Shown here: piece after piece, positions 1 to 12,371 of the stretch
Numbering within the stretch: position 1 is the first letter of the stretch
Layout: each line of letters begins with the position of its first letter
Source of the DNA: Hofstenia miamia
Taxonomy: Eukaryota; Xenacoelomorpha; Acoela; Hofsteniidae
Direction: 5' to 3'
NCBI GenBank assembly: GCA_900660155.1
Contig: CABFPE010000200.1
Span: forward strand, 795,674-859,673
DNA length: 64,000 nt
Position numbers and translations under genes: made by a program
The notes under the pieces: generated by a model
Told to the model about the DNA's origin: nothing
Seen by the model: only the letters and a program-made list of their open reading frames with translations
Databases searched by the model: none

Positions 1-1779
1 GTCTTTGTTAAATGGAGTTAGTTTCAAAGTGTTTTATTGAGCTTTTGAACATGAATATATTATATTGTAAAGTAAACAGCATATATAACATATTCCAAAT
101 TTTCATAAGGTCAATTGTTGTCTTTTGTAAAGATATATTAAGCTTGCTGAAGCTACGTATATCTTGCGCTTGAGGGACAACAAATTATAAAGTTAATTGT
201 TTTAGCGGAGTTTTCGCTTTCTAAGCTTCTGTTGTATCTCTGCAGAAGACTTTCAATTTACTTCAGAATTCACTTATGAACTTTCAAAGTTGTGCATTCC
301 ATTGGGTTTTCGTTAATGCTGAATCTCAAGGGTGTATATGTTAGGGCCTTAGTGTTCCTTCTCTCATGGCCCCCTTTCCTGACTGAATATTTCAGTAGGA
401 GTATGAAAATATAGCATTTCATCCCTAGAAAATAATGAAAAATACCCTAAATCTAAATAAAGTTATCAGTTTTGGTAGGTTTGTTTCATTTCAATGGGTA
501 TTGTAACAATTCTAAGTGTGATAATTTCACAATTTTCTTTGTAAAAAATTAAGTTAATGTTGGAAAGTTAGAATAGTTTTCCATGATAAACGAATTTTCT
601 AAATTCATTATCATTAAAAATAAAAAACCAGATGCAAACCAAATTAAAATTGTTTTAAAAAATGAGAGAAATTTTCATATTTCACTCATTCGCAAAATTT
701 TTTGGAATTATTATATTTGCAACAATTAATATTTCAAATACTCTCTTGCAAAAAGAAGTTCATTGTTAGTTCTTCCTAAGGATTGACAATTCGCAAATGC
801 AAGTTAATTTTCCAAACTAGCATTAAATTATCATTGAGTAATTATTTTTTAATTTTACAAATAGCTTAAATATTCAATCATTAAGAGAAAGTCATCTCAA
901 GGTTTTATCGGCAATTAAAATTTAGAAAATAATTGAAAATTTAAAATTAATTGTAAAACACATTTCCCTCGCTCTTGAGGCAAATTAAAAAATCATATCA
1001 TTGGTGAGAGTACTGGTTTGTTTTAAACTAAGTGGTTGTAAAGTACAACTTATAAATATCCAAAAAGGAAAAATTTTTGATACGTTCAACTCTCAAATTG
1101 AAATTTATGTTATCATTATAAGTTACACTCTTCTATTCATTTGAACTAATTACATTAATTTTTTTCAAAAATTTGTCTCAGATCTTAAAAATTTTTTTAT
1201 GTATATTTAAAACAATACAAAACGTGTATTCACATCATTAGTCTTTTAAAACTATGCTGCTGATTAATAACTGTGTGAAATAAATTCGTAAACCATATCA
1301 CATATCATTATATAATAAATAATAACAATAAATATAATTCCGAGATGAAAGTTAGGAAATACCTTGTCAAAAACATACCGACACGAAATCCTGCCCATCA
1401 CACTAATTCTAATGTAAGCAGTAGATACTAAGTACTATATGTACATAACATAAAATGAAACAGGAATTTCTGCTTTTATATTTTATCCTCTGTTGGCTTG
1501 CACCAGAAGTTTTCAGAAATTCCCTAAAGAAAGTAGATATTCTTAGTTTACTGCACGGACTTAGCAATAAATGAGTCAGAGAAGTTCAACCTGTTTACGA
1601 AGTAATACAATCGTTATCATCTTTAAGTCAACAGCCTTAGTCACATCATGTTCAGAGCACTTAATTTTAAAAGCCTTTTTTAAACATATCTGATGCTATT
1701 CTAATATTTTTTATTAATGGAAATCCAAGTGAATAATTTTAGGATAACAATATGGAATGTAAATGTATACATTGTACAT

Positions 1780-1783
<4 letters not shown>

Positions 1784-1815
<32 letters not shown>
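1784..1815. repeat. (TA)n microsatellite
   Basis: Uninterrupted TA dinucleotide tract, about 16 units. Confidence 0.95.
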
Positions 1816-1817
<2 letters not shown>

Positions 1818-3847
1818 CACTGGGTATTTTCGTCAAAATATGTAATGACACGCTGCATGAGTTCACACTCAATCTTCCGGACATAATCTAATATGGGGTC
1901 TTCATTAACAAATGTATCAAAAATTGAATGTATATATTTGAGTTCTCGTATAGAATATAGGCGAGGGTACAAATATTTTGAGACGAGACAATTTCATCAA
2001 AATCTTGCATTAAATAATTTTAATCCCTTCCTAAAATCCTCTACGCAAATAGGATAAAATTTTGGCTAAAAAGCAATGAAAATGAAGACGAGGTTCCGTA
2101 GGACTATCGTAATAAAACTTAAAGAACAACGTCATTCCAAATGTTGGCCTTTTCACTCATTAGTTAGTTTCATGTAAATATGTCAGTGTAATTGGAGTTT
2201 ATTACCTTTTTCTTATTTAATTGCTTTACAATTCATTTTATTTTTATTAAAACAACTGCTACAAATATGGAAGGCCGATCTGACAAAGTTGTTAACTGAG
2301 TGAAGTTGTCTTGGAAAACACTAATTGCAAATCAAACCCACTTTTTCTGGAGTGAACTAAATTATATTGTCTGCTATTAGCAAACAATTAAGTGTACACT
2401 GAATTATTATTTTTTCTAGTAAAGTGAAGGACTACAGATTTTTCTCTTAGCAATTCAACTTAAGTACACATGACATCGATATATTTGCGTATTTCAATAA
2501 ATCAATGAAGCAGTGACAAAGGATAACAGACATAAGGGTAGAGTGGATAAGCCTTCCAAAGAATTTAAAATTTTTTATAATGAAACAGTTTACAAAAAAC
2601 AATGAGCTAATATTTTATTTAAAACTAGTAATTAATTAAGGCTAAGCCAGATTCATTTATATTTCTATATAAAATTGTTCATCTGTCAAAATGTTAACAA
2701 TAATTAGAATAAATAATGTGGTAAACTTAAATCTTAAATGAAGCTGATTAGATTTTCTCTAGCAATTTAACTCTAAGTTATCCACTGTATCTATAAAATG
2801 ACTCGCATATTGGATAACGATTTGTATTATCCAATATAAAAAGCATTGCCGATCTTGGAGGACTTTTTCCAATTTTGGGCTTGCAATAGCACTTTATTTG
2901 GACTTCTTAAATAACATCAGACATAAATGGTGTAAAGACATGTAGTAAATTTGTTCGTAGTAGCAGTCGTTAGCTACAATTCGCAGAAGCTACACTACTT
3001 GTGGAGCAGCTAGAATATCTATCTTGTAACAACTACAGAAGTTCTTGGAAAATATATATTATACCCCCATGCATTTTTGGGTGCAACAATTTGATTAAAG
3101 CAATATTTCAATACGATATAATAGCAAAATATTTTTAAACCACACTCCTAATTGTCCAGTGGTATTAATATACCTCATCCAGCCCACAGAAACATGTTTA
3201 AATGTTGCTATTTCAAAATAAAATTTTTCATATTTAATATTCTTGAACACTTTGCGCCCTACCCTATGCTTTGATTGCAATTCCTCAGATTCAAATGTCC
3301 CTCACAAATTCTCTTTGTAATAAGTTTTATTTATGCTTAGAATGTACTGGTTTCGTTTTTTCTTCCAAACGCAATTATCAAGAAAACTGCTATGTAATAT
3401 GTAATGGTTAATACAATACAGTTGAAGAAATACGTTACAAAGTTTTTAATGCAAACAATAATATTATACTTAATAATTAAAATATAGAAAACTATTTACC
3501 AAATAGTCGTTTATTAATGCCTTGCACCCCTTGCATGTACACGTATGAAAAACGATACATGATTCAAATTCAATAAACATAATTGATTTTAATTCAGAAT
3601 GCTGCCACAGGAAACCTCATGGAGTTGAATTGAATAACGATTTCTTGTAGTGAAACATAAAAGTGATTTTGCAATAAAATGATTAAAAATTATCTTTAGC
3701 GTTAAATAAAGAAATTGATAGCCACAATGAAATATTTGCATTACAATTTACAATGTTTACTTTATGTGGGAAAATGCTCTGTCACTCAACAATTGTAATA
3801 TGAACAGATATATTTTAATAAAATTCCCTCTTTCGAATTTATTAAGG

Positions 3848-3849
<2 letters not shown>

Positions 3850-3880
<31 letters not shown>
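3850..3880. repeat. (TA)n microsatellite
   Basis: Uninterrupted TA tract, about 15 units. Confidence 0.95.
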
Positions 3881-3883
<3 letters not shown>

Positions 3884-4335
3884 TTGGCATTAGAATTTTC
3901 CACAAACTTTCCTTCACTATCAATTAGTCAGGAACAGATAAGAACTCACAATAGTTTTCTTACGGTTTCTGAAAAAATGGCTATATTGGCCTAATGAAGA
4001 AATGTAGTCATTTCTTTATGTTTTATTTTGTCTTTCGCATTCATAAGTTAAATATCATGTAACTCAATGCGAGTTTATGTTGCTAAACGTTTTAAAATTA
4101 AAATGTATCAAATTTTCTTGTCCTATTGCTGTTTATACGTCAAAATTCAGAATATTTTCCCAGTTTAAATTTATTAATATCTCAATAAAATGTATATGTA
4201 TTGGTAAAAATTTTATAATATTATTTATTTTAAGACACCAAAAATACTTAAAAGCCTTTTATATATATCAAACCTAGATAGCAGTATATTTTTTGTAATA
4301 TTTTTTAATATATTTAAAATTTGTTGAACATTCTT

Positions 4336-4358
4336 TATATATATATATATATATATAT
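4336..4358. repeat. (TA)n microsatellite
   Basis: Short TA tract of about 11 units in a very AT-rich stretch. Confidence 0.9.
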
Positions 4359-4799
4359 GCTAAATTATAAAGATTATTTAATACCATTATTGAAAAACAT
4401 TTTATTCTTGGAAACTTTGTACAGTCATGTTAATTGCAAAATTTTCAAACGAAATGTTCTTTTAAATACCCTTTGAATATCCTAACGCCATTTGAATTAT
4501 TTTTGACTAAATACATGCTTAATGTTGATAGCGTTTTATTAGAAAAGACACCAAACAGGTCAATATATTCCAGTCAAGTACAAAATTAGACTGATTCTTT
4601 TTTATATGAAATCAGTGACGTAGCATCATTCGATTGCAAATGAAAGTATCCAAAACGAGTTTCTCAAACGGAACAAATTATTTTAGTGATAAATTTTAGA
4701 GAAATTTACATATTAAGTTTAAATATATTTACATATATCCATGGTTTTAGAAGCATGCTACATGTATAGTATTAGAGCTGCTAGAAATTTTTTTCCCTT

Positions 4800-4896
4800 A
4801 TCATGCTATATACTGTATATATAATATTTTATATATTAAATATATATTATGTATATATAACGTTATTTGTATTACATATTGTATACATTTAATGTA

Positions 4897-4965
<69 letters not shown>

Positions 4966-4978
4966 TATATATTGAAAA
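4800..4978. repeat. (TA)n tract with AT-rich inverted repeats
   Basis: A compound TA tract (about 4903-4961, one AA interruption at 4931-4932) preceded by imperfect TATA/ATAT palindromes. The ends carry the complementary words ACTGTATAT and ATATACAGT, so the whole block can fold back on itself. It could be a simple expanded microsatellite. Confidence 0.8.
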
Positions 4979-7750
4979 CGATTAATTTATTTTTAATAGC
5001 TAAATATTCATAAATTTAATATTAATTAATAGATAATTTCAATTAAATAATAATTTGTGCGTTAACATTCACTGACCGATTCAGTTAAAAAGAAGAAAAA
5101 GAATATGGGTTTTTCTCTCTCAAATATTGTCATATATAACCTACCATGCAAACACACAACTTTTTTTAACAGTATTTACTTCAAATGACGATCCGTTTTT
5201 TTTTAAAAAGCCTTTAATCAGATTTAGTTAATTTTTTATGATTTATATACAATATCTAGACCCCAAAATATAGGCGTGCTCAAAATATAATACGATGTTC
5301 AGTCTAAGATTGGAACTTTGATCACAATGTGAAATCGGCGTTGAACAAAATAATATATTCATTCACACCAATCAGAATTTTGAATTAAAAAATATTTTTC
5401 TTCACAAAATGTTTTAGAAATATTCATGTAGGTCTGAACATTTGTACATAGAGCAATGATGCGAAATATTTAAATTCAAGAATTCACCCTCATATTGAAA
5501 TTGTAAACAATATGCTATTTATTACTAACAAAAATTGAGATATATTTGTAACTTCACGTGGTCGTGGTTGTCTAACAAGATGGAATGGCTGATGATTGGA
5601 TGCTGTACATGCGTATGCATTTGCGATGTATATGTTTATTTATTGTTTATGATGTGTAAGCCAATTTAATGTCAACGAATTCAACTACCAGGAACACACA
5701 AGTATTCGTAATAAGATACAAGTAATAATTTTTTTCGATAAATTATCAGTCAAAGTGAGAACCCAGTTTGTTCTCCACACCTTCACTATTTAGCACAGAC
5801 TATGCAATAATTAAAAAAATTGGAAAATATTTGAGTTTGAATAACGAAATAGCATTTGTTTAACAAGAATAAAGGCGTGTATGCTGTAAAACAATTTCGA
5901 AAATTGCGGCATAATGAATAGAATAAAGGGAAAACTTTGAAAAGTTTGATTCCAAAATGTGATTTGGGATAATGCCTCAATGAATATACAAAGTCAACCT
6001 CATTTAAAAAATTGATAATATTTCCCCTAAATGTGTGTAGCAGTATATTTGGTCATGGAGACGCCGATGTTTTTGCTTGGTTAATCATGGAAAATTTATT
6101 TCGCAATCACTTTCTTATATATTAGAAGACGAAGGCTTCCTTCAATTATCGCTAGATGTCGTTAGACTAATGAAAAAATAATTGAATTTTGCAAGAAAAA
6201 GTTTCGCGGCTTCCTAAGAAAGACAAGTCGAATATTATGGACTATATGCTAACAATCATGGAAATGAGCTTGATTAGCTTTTCTGAACTGCGATTAATTG
6301 GCATAGGCATATTTTGCTGCATGTAGCAAACTTATAAGTTGAATAATTTGTAGATATTCTTAGGTAATGCCTTTCTTCTGGAATTGAATGGAAAAAATTG
6401 AAAGGCTTCGATTAACAACTAGAGCTAGTCAAGGCCATATAGCAATGAAAAATGAATTTATATTTTAAAAAACTATTATTGTTACAGTTTTCCAAAAACT
6501 ATCATGTAGAAACTATTGGAGAATTAAAAAAATATTGTGACACATATAATAGAATGACCTATTTACTATTAAAAGAATTTATCTTAAAGCATTACAAAAA
6601 TGTGTCAAATCAATTTGAAATAATACAAAAGTGCTATGTGCATGAATACTGGAGCTTGCATGAGAAATAAACAAAATCCGCATGAGGGCGTACGATAATT
6701 GAAAATCCAAACTCTTGCAAGAAGTCATTTTCAATAGAAATGTATTCTAACACAATGGATGTATCTTTAATTTTAATACAATAGAAAATGTATGTGAGAC
6801 GACAAATCGGGAATACACATTTGATCACTTATTGCACATATTCACCTACCCCAATATTAATTCTAAAATTATAAATATCACCAAGAAAAATAATTAGTAA
6901 TTTTCTGACTATCACTCAAACGAAAGTTATCATATTTTTAATCTACCATAAATAGGAGACTTTTTTCCAGTTTCCTGCATTCAAAACCTCATCACAGTTT
7001 TCGAGTGTTTGCCCAATGCAAGCCCTTATAAATGTATGTCCCAATTTATTAATATTTTGGCAAATAGCTCTGCTCATACCTAATCTTTAAAAGCATTTAA
7101 GCTTAAACAAAATCTGTTGCATTAAAAAAGGAAGATATAAACGAAATTAATGCAACAATATCCAATTATGCATCCAAAATATTTAAGAATCTGTGAAGCG
7201 CTTTTATCTGGATATTAATTTACAATTTTACATTAACCTTGAAATTCTATATTTAGTTTTAAAATTTAAATGACTTCCACATCTATATCAATATTTACAA
7301 TAGTGCAGCATCAAACAAATTACGAATGTAACTTTTTGCAATAACGACTTAAATATGATGAAGATAGATATTTGCTACGAGTGGGCTTACTATTAAACAA
7401 GGAAAAAAAATCTGTCGTTTACAAAATTTATTGCAGGGTGCATTATCGCTATACTTGACCCGAATTGAACCCAAGTTGTTGGAAATTGGTTACAAGATTA
7501 AGTAACAAAATTTTAGAATGGAAATAATTAAGTTGTTTTAAAAGCAATTAAGAAATTTTGTGATAAAAAACACATTTATAATATATTTAATTCACTAATT
7601 GCAGAATATGCCAATTGAATGGCTTCAAGTGTTTCTGACTAAAGACCTTATCACCGTCATTGGTCGTCAGTCCATGGGATGAAAAAGCTTCCTCTGATTG
7701 TGCCGTTGATGCTGACCTAGAGATTACTACGTTGTGATGCACCACTGTAG

Positions 7751-7756
7751 CTAGCA
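7751..7756. repeat. 6-bp target-site duplication, left copy (CTAGCA)
   Basis: CTAGCA directly precedes the left arm of the inverted-repeat element and recurs exactly at 9433-9438, directly after the right arm. A 6-bp duplication is the size made by Polinton/Maverick integrases. Confidence 0.8.
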
Positions 7757-8423
7757 AGTAGTAAAGAAAAGCAGGGTAGTATATATACGGGTTTCTAATA
7801 ATAATCAGTTCTTATTAACTTTTTACTCTTTTCTATTGATTTTGATAAGAAAAAAGGCGTTTTTTAGAAATTCAGGCTTTTGCGGCCAGGGGTCAAAAAA
7901 ACTGCGGCCATATCCGTATAAATAATTATTCAATTATACCCCCCATTTTAACTATGCACCAATATGTTTTCGAGCAATTTTTTTGCATTTTTTAGAAAAC
8001 CTCTAGAGGCCTATATAAAAATATCAAGAATGAATAAAGTTAATCACAATTTGGTTAAAGAGAGAATTAAATCTTTAAATATTGTGAATCAATGTCTGTT
8101 TCACGTCAGGTCGATAGGTACAGGTCTCATTAAAATTTTTAGCATTACATTAAAGAAAAAAGAAAATATTTTTTCAAAATTATTTTCCTTAAAATGTTAA
8201 AGTAGTTCGATTGGATGTTGTATTTACAGATATGTCTTGTTCATACATAATCAACGCATAGAATTTAAATGGATCTGCAGGAGCACCTTGTAAAGTATAT
8301 CGAAATCTAATTTCATTGATAGCATTTCGAGATGTATCTTTTTGTTTAGATAAATCAAATACAATTATTCCATATTTCTCCTTAAAATCAGATGGCTTGA
8401 TAAATGTACCTGTTGAAAAGTCA
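7757..8423 (+). repeat. Left terminal inverted repeat (667 bp)
   Basis: Reverse complement of 8766-9432 with only scattered substitutions and no net length difference. It begins AGTAGTAAAGAAAAGCAGGG. It includes all of one 78-codon ORF and the last 78 codons of the capsid-like frame. Confidence 0.9.
7964..8200 (+). CDS. Unrecognised 78-aa ORF in the left arm
   Basis: A 78-codon frame starting MFSSNFFAFFRK and ending FSLKC. It is lysine-rich and basic, with no family I recognise and no signal peptide or membrane segment. A near-identical copy lies in the right arm (8989-9225, minus). Only a few residues differ, mostly at positions 3-8 plus an Ile/Thr and an Ile/Asn change. It overlaps the stop of the capsid-like frame tail to tail by 12 bases. 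Conservation between arms is expected from arm identity alone, so it is weak evidence of coding. Compact tail-to-tail packing is typical of virus-like elements. Confidence 0.35.
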   Translation: MFSSNFFAFFRKPLEAYIKISRMNKVNHNLVKERIKSLNIVNQCLFHVRSIGTGLIKIFSITLKKKENIFSKLFSLKC

Positions 8424-8568
8424 TTGACACCGTCATTATATCTAACAAATTCTGTATATAATCTTGGAAATTCACTAGTTGGATGAATCTCTACCTGTGG
8501 ATAAAAATTATCGTTTCCTAATTCTAACTGACATGAAGAAATTTCAGTAGAATTAAAGGTATCAAAAT
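8189..8568 (-). pseudogene. Capsid-like protein, C-terminal fragment (left arm), cut by gap
   Basis: About 126 codons remain before the stop at 8189-8191; the upstream part is lost in the N gap. The fragment contains an FYPQVEIHP segment, then GIIVFDLSKQ, and ends with a FKFYALIMYEQDIS strand followed by a short polar tail. This layout (VFDLSKQ-type strand, basic strand IRFRY, hydrophobic strand ALIMYEQDI, end) resembles the C-terminal jelly roll of double-jelly-roll major capsid proteins of Polintons and relatives. The family call is from pattern memory, not a search. Its place inside an element with 6-bp duplications and AG termini supports it. Expression is unlikely as it stands, since the N-terminal part is absent from the assembly. 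Another structural or uncharacterised Polinton protein is the main alternative. Confidence 0.45.
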
Positions 8569-8765
8569 NNNNNNNNNNNNNNNNNNNNNNNNNNNNNNNN
8601 NNNNNNNNNNNNNNNNNNNNNNNNNNNNNNNNNNNNNNNNNNNNNNNNNNNNNNNNNNNNNNNNNNNNNNNNNNNNNNNNNNNNNNNNNNNNNNNNNNNN
8701 NNNNNNNNNNNNNNNNNNNNNNNNNNNNNNNNNNNNNNNNNNNNNNNNNNNNNNNNNNNNNNNNN
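8569..8765. other. Assembly gap (197 N)
   Basis: Run of N in the centre of the inverted-repeat element. The true content and length are unknown. Confidence 0.99.
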
Positions 8766-9000
8766 TGACTTTTCAACAGGTACATTTATCAAGCCTTCTG
8801 ATTTTAAGGAGAAATATGGAATAATTGTATTTGATTTATCTAAACAAAAAGATACATCTCGAAATGCTATCAATGAAATTAGATTTCGATATACTTTACA
8901 AGGTGCTCCTGCAGATCCATTTAAATTCTATGCGTTGATTATGTATGAACAAGACATATCTGTAAATACAACATCCAATCGAACTACTTTAACATTTTAA
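8766..9000 (+). pseudogene. Capsid-like protein, C-terminal fragment (right arm), cut by gap
   Basis: The last 78 codons of the same frame as in the left arm, here on the plus strand and ending in the stop at 8998-9000. It starts at the gap with DFSTGTFIKPSDF and ends with the ALIMYEQDIS strand and a short polar tail. Residues match the left copy. Both copies run from the centre toward the element ends, so this gene 3' end is part of the terminal repeat itself, which is unusual for Polintons whose repeats are mostly noncoding. Confidence 0.45.
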
Positions 9001-9225
9001 GGAAAATAATTTTGAAAAAATATTTTCTTTTTTCTTTAATGTAATGCTAAAATTTTTAATGAGACCTGTACCTGTCGACCTGACGTGAAACAGACATTGA
9101 TTCACAATATTTAAAGATTTAATTCTCTCTTTAACCAAATTGTGATTAACTTTATTCATTCTTGATATTTTTATATAGGCCTCTAGAGGTTTTCTAAAAA
9201 AATGTAAAAAATTGATTAAAAACAT
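8989..9225 (-). CDS. Unrecognised 78-aa ORF in the right arm
   Basis: Inverted-arm copy of the ORF at 7964-8200, starting MFLINFLHFFRK and ending FSLKC. It overlaps the capsid-like stop codon tail to tail. No function is assigned. Confidence 0.35.
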   Translation of the reverse strand: MFLINFLHFFRKPLEAYIKISRMNKVNHNLVKERIKSLNIVNQCLFHVRSTGTGLIKNFSITLKKKENIFSKLFSLKC

Positions 9226-9432
9226 ATTGGTACATAGTTAAAAAGGGGGGTATAATTGAATAATTATTTATACGGATATGGCCGCAGTTTTTTTGACCCC
9301 TGGCCGCAAAAGCCTGAATTTCTAAAAAACGCCTTTTTTCTTATCAAAATCAATAGAAAAGAGTAAAAAGTTAATAAGAACTGATTATTATTAGAAACCC
9401 GTATATATACTACCCTGCTTTTCTTTACTACT

Positions 9433-9438
9433 CTAGCA
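9433..9438. repeat. 6-bp target-site duplication, right copy (CTAGCA)
   Basis: Exact partner of 7751-7756, directly abutting the right arm. Confidence 0.8.
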
Positions 9439-11844
9439 GTAGAATTAAAACAATTTTTGGCATGATAAAAATGTATATCTAATCATTTTTTACATTCAAA
9501 TTTCAATTTTCAACTCAACATCTATAACATTCCTCTGTATTGAGAACAGCAAAATTTGTCGAATTTTCATTGGTAAACTATAAATTTGGTTTTTCTAAAA
9601 AGTACTTTTTTGCACCAACTACACGCAGATATGGTTAATTACGCACGTATGTAAACAATTTAAGATTTTTCTCACTTGTGGAAACATCGCATGCTTTCAA
9701 ACCGTAATGTTTGGGTAATACGCTGGTCAAAAGTCCATGGCAGCATCAGAAAAACCCAATTATTATGTTTTTTTTGTAAATAGATCACTCATGTACTTTC
9801 TGGTAACCGGTTGCGCAAACTCAGAGGCCGGAACGTGGTAAGCATTTTTTAAAAGAGATTGCAATGCAAATATAGCAGTGATCTTCTCGGAAACTAGATT
9901 TAACTATTGGAATTGAAGTTACTAACATGAACTTTAACAACAACAAAATTTTATAAGAACTTTTAAGGTTTTCTTTATCATAGTTTGCATACTTCTTATT
10001 AGCAGTATATTGTCTTACAATGTAGTACAGAATACTAAGCATATCAAAGAAATCAAGGTTTAAAACAACCTTAAATATACCATAAATTTAGGATTATTAT
10101 AAAATAAAATGAAAGGTTTAGTGATATTTGGAAATCTGTTTCCGCTTATTTACTCACCTGGTTATTTTAAACTGGTTTCTCAATATTTGTTTGCAAGTTT
10201 TAATGATTGATTTTCTTAAGAAGTTTATCTAAAAGTAACAAATTTAGATGCGATTTAGGTGCTTCTTTGTTGGTCTAATGATATAATATCGATTTTACAA
10301 GTGCAGAAATTTAATAATTTTTGTTTTCCTAAGACGAAATTATTTAACAACTTCAAAGCAATTGTGATAATTTTCTTCGATAATGGATTTAAGAACATTT
10401 GACGTTTGAGTGACGTATTGTTTATATAACAGTCGAATTATTTCAGCAACGAATCATTTAAGCTAAATGATTCAAAGTAAGGCTTTATTCAATATATATA
10501 GTTGTAAAAAAAATCTTGATTTCTAAGTTTTCTTAAGTTTTTGATAGCATCAGCCAAGATAATACTGATAACGAACTGCATTGAATCACATATTCTGCTG
10601 TTCTTTGAAAGAAAGTAAAGAAATTGCTGATAAAACGCTTTAAATTTCATTGGAAACTTCCAAATAATTTACTTAAAAAATAAATGAATCTTAAAGATTT
10701 CTAGTTTGTAAAGTAATTTACTGATTTTCAAAGAATCGAAGGAATGTCTTTCAATCTCACTGAAGAGCATAGATGACATTCTCAGGAAATCTTTACACTT
10801 AGAATACAAACTTTCCTTTTTATGTACTGTTAATGAAGCCTCTACAATTTTATTATTGTTTTCCCTCACAAATTGAGACGTGTATGACTTTCACCCTGAA
10901 GGACTCGACAGCTTCCAAGGAAACGAAGCACTTTCCTTAGGAGTCTAGGTCTTTTTACCTGCCTTCCCCATTACCGTTGTTCCATTAGGTACCTCCTCTT
11001 GCCTATTGCGTATAGTGTTCGAACTACTACTTTCTTCAATTTCTATTTATTTTCCCAACTCTCCTCTATTGCTCTTTTCCCTTTTCAACCCTCTGGTCGT
11101 TGCACTGCAATTTCTCTACAACAACATTGTCTGACTTCTTTGCCTCAATGATCTTTTCCTCTAAACTTATACGATTCATTCTGACTAATTCTTAAGCTTC
11201 AGTGTAGTTTAAACCCTAATTGTCATTCCTGAACTTTTATTGGACAACTTCTCAAAACTTTCTATTTGATGATCTAATGTGCTCAATTCATTCTTACCCA
11301 GGTGCAACAACACTGCAAGACTGGATATTTACAAATACTTTAAGCATTGGGTTTCAATAACAAATCCTAATGCGGTATGGCGTTTATTGAAATATTAATA
11401 GTTCACATCAAACTTGTTGACTGAAATTAATCAATGTGATCGACTGTAGAAGGCGATTATTACAACATTGTTTGATTAAAAAATGAAATTTAACGGTTTA
11501 TTGTTATCAGGAAGCGAAGCAAAATATATTTGTACGAGGGACATTATATTTGACCATGAGAGCAAGTACATGGAAATGCAATAATGAAATTACTTAATGA
11601 GAAAAATATCAATAGTAGCATTTAAATCCAAATGCAGTCGGCCTCATTTATTTTGCTTCAACACAGAGATGATGAATTATTCATTTACGAGTTTTTAGGT
11701 TATTTTCTAGTGAAGAAATTTCAATTTGAATTAACGCCAAACTTTATGATTTATAGACAGATTCAGAGGGAAATAAACAGAAAAATGCAAACGTTGGTGG
11801 ATACTAAATGACGGGTGTGATCTTTGCAACAATCAGTAATGTCC

Positions 11845-11902
11845 ACCATTAGGAGTTAAATCGTATGACTACCATTAGGAGTTAAATCGTATGACTACCA
11901 TT
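11845..11902. repeat. Tandem duplication of a 26-bp unit
   Basis: Unit beginning ACCATTAGGAG repeats exactly at 11845 and 11871, with the first bases of a third copy at 11897. Confidence 0.9.
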
Positions 11903-12356
11903 ATTTCATAAAAATATATTCTCATAGCAAGCAAAATGCTCAGAATTTTTAGAATAGAGAGTCAATACAAGTGCAGCTCACTTGAGCCTTAGGTTGCGTT
12001 AGAGAAACTATTGCACTACCAATTGTAAAAAATAATTTACAAATACACTGGATACATTTTTGAAGAATCTATTAATAGGAGTTAAACACAAGAGCATTAA
12101 CTTCAGTGACTTATAGGGTTGCAGTTTATGTGAAATATATTTGATTGCGACAGCCGTTCATATCAATTTTTAATCATATATGTTCTTGGCTTAAAATTCA
12201 ATTCAGATGGAATAATAATTTATACCTCTAAATGTTATCTTTTTGAATTGAAATGTTTCCTTTAATCTTTAAGCTTGGAACCCCCATTTTTTAGTACCGG
12301 GTTTCCAATACAAATCATTTCATTGTAAGTGAACGTTGAGTTAAAAAAATCTAAAT

Positions 12357-12371
12357 GTGTGTGTGTGTGTG
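12357..12371. repeat. (GT)n microsatellite
   Basis: Short GT dinucleotide tract of about seven units. Confidence 0.85.

Larger units (their letters stand above)
1..7750. other. AT-rich sequence with no recognisable gene
   Basis: No open frame here exceeds about 80 codons and none resembles a known family on either strand. The only structure I see is simple repeat: (TA)n tracts at about 1784-1815, 3850-3880, 4336-4358 and 4903-4961. The last of these is flanked by short AT-rich inverted repeats (ATACTGTATAT near 4808, ATATACAGTAT near 4960). Introns, or intergenic DNA, are both possible. Confidence 0.6.
7757..9432. mobile_element. Polinton/Maverick-like inverted-repeat element, internally incomplete
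   Basis: Two arms of 667 bp (7757-8423 and 8766-9432) are near-identical inverted copies, starting 5'-AGTAGTAAAG and ending with its complement. A perfect 6-bp direct repeat, CTAGCA, flanks them. Polintons are known for long terminal inverted repeats beginning AG and for 6-bp target duplications, so I assign the element there. Each arm holds the 3' end of a capsid-like gene reading outward and a 78-codon ORF reading inward. The left side continues 145 bp past the point where the right arm is lost in the gap at 8569-8765. That gap could be a short palindrome centre or could stand in for a full-length element. No polymerase B, integrase, ATPase or protease is visible. The arms differ by only a few substitutions, suggesting a young insertion or gene conversion. 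Confidence 0.7.
8766..9432 (-). repeat. Right terminal inverted repeat (667 bp)
   Basis: Inverted copy of 7757-8423. It ends with CTTTACTACT, directly followed by the second CTAGCA. Confidence 0.9.

Noticed and set aside
1739-1972. Short ORFs running through (TA)n tracts (also near 3764 and 58010)
   Set aside because: Runs of alternating Ile and Tyr are translation of TA microsatellites, not protein-coding sequence.
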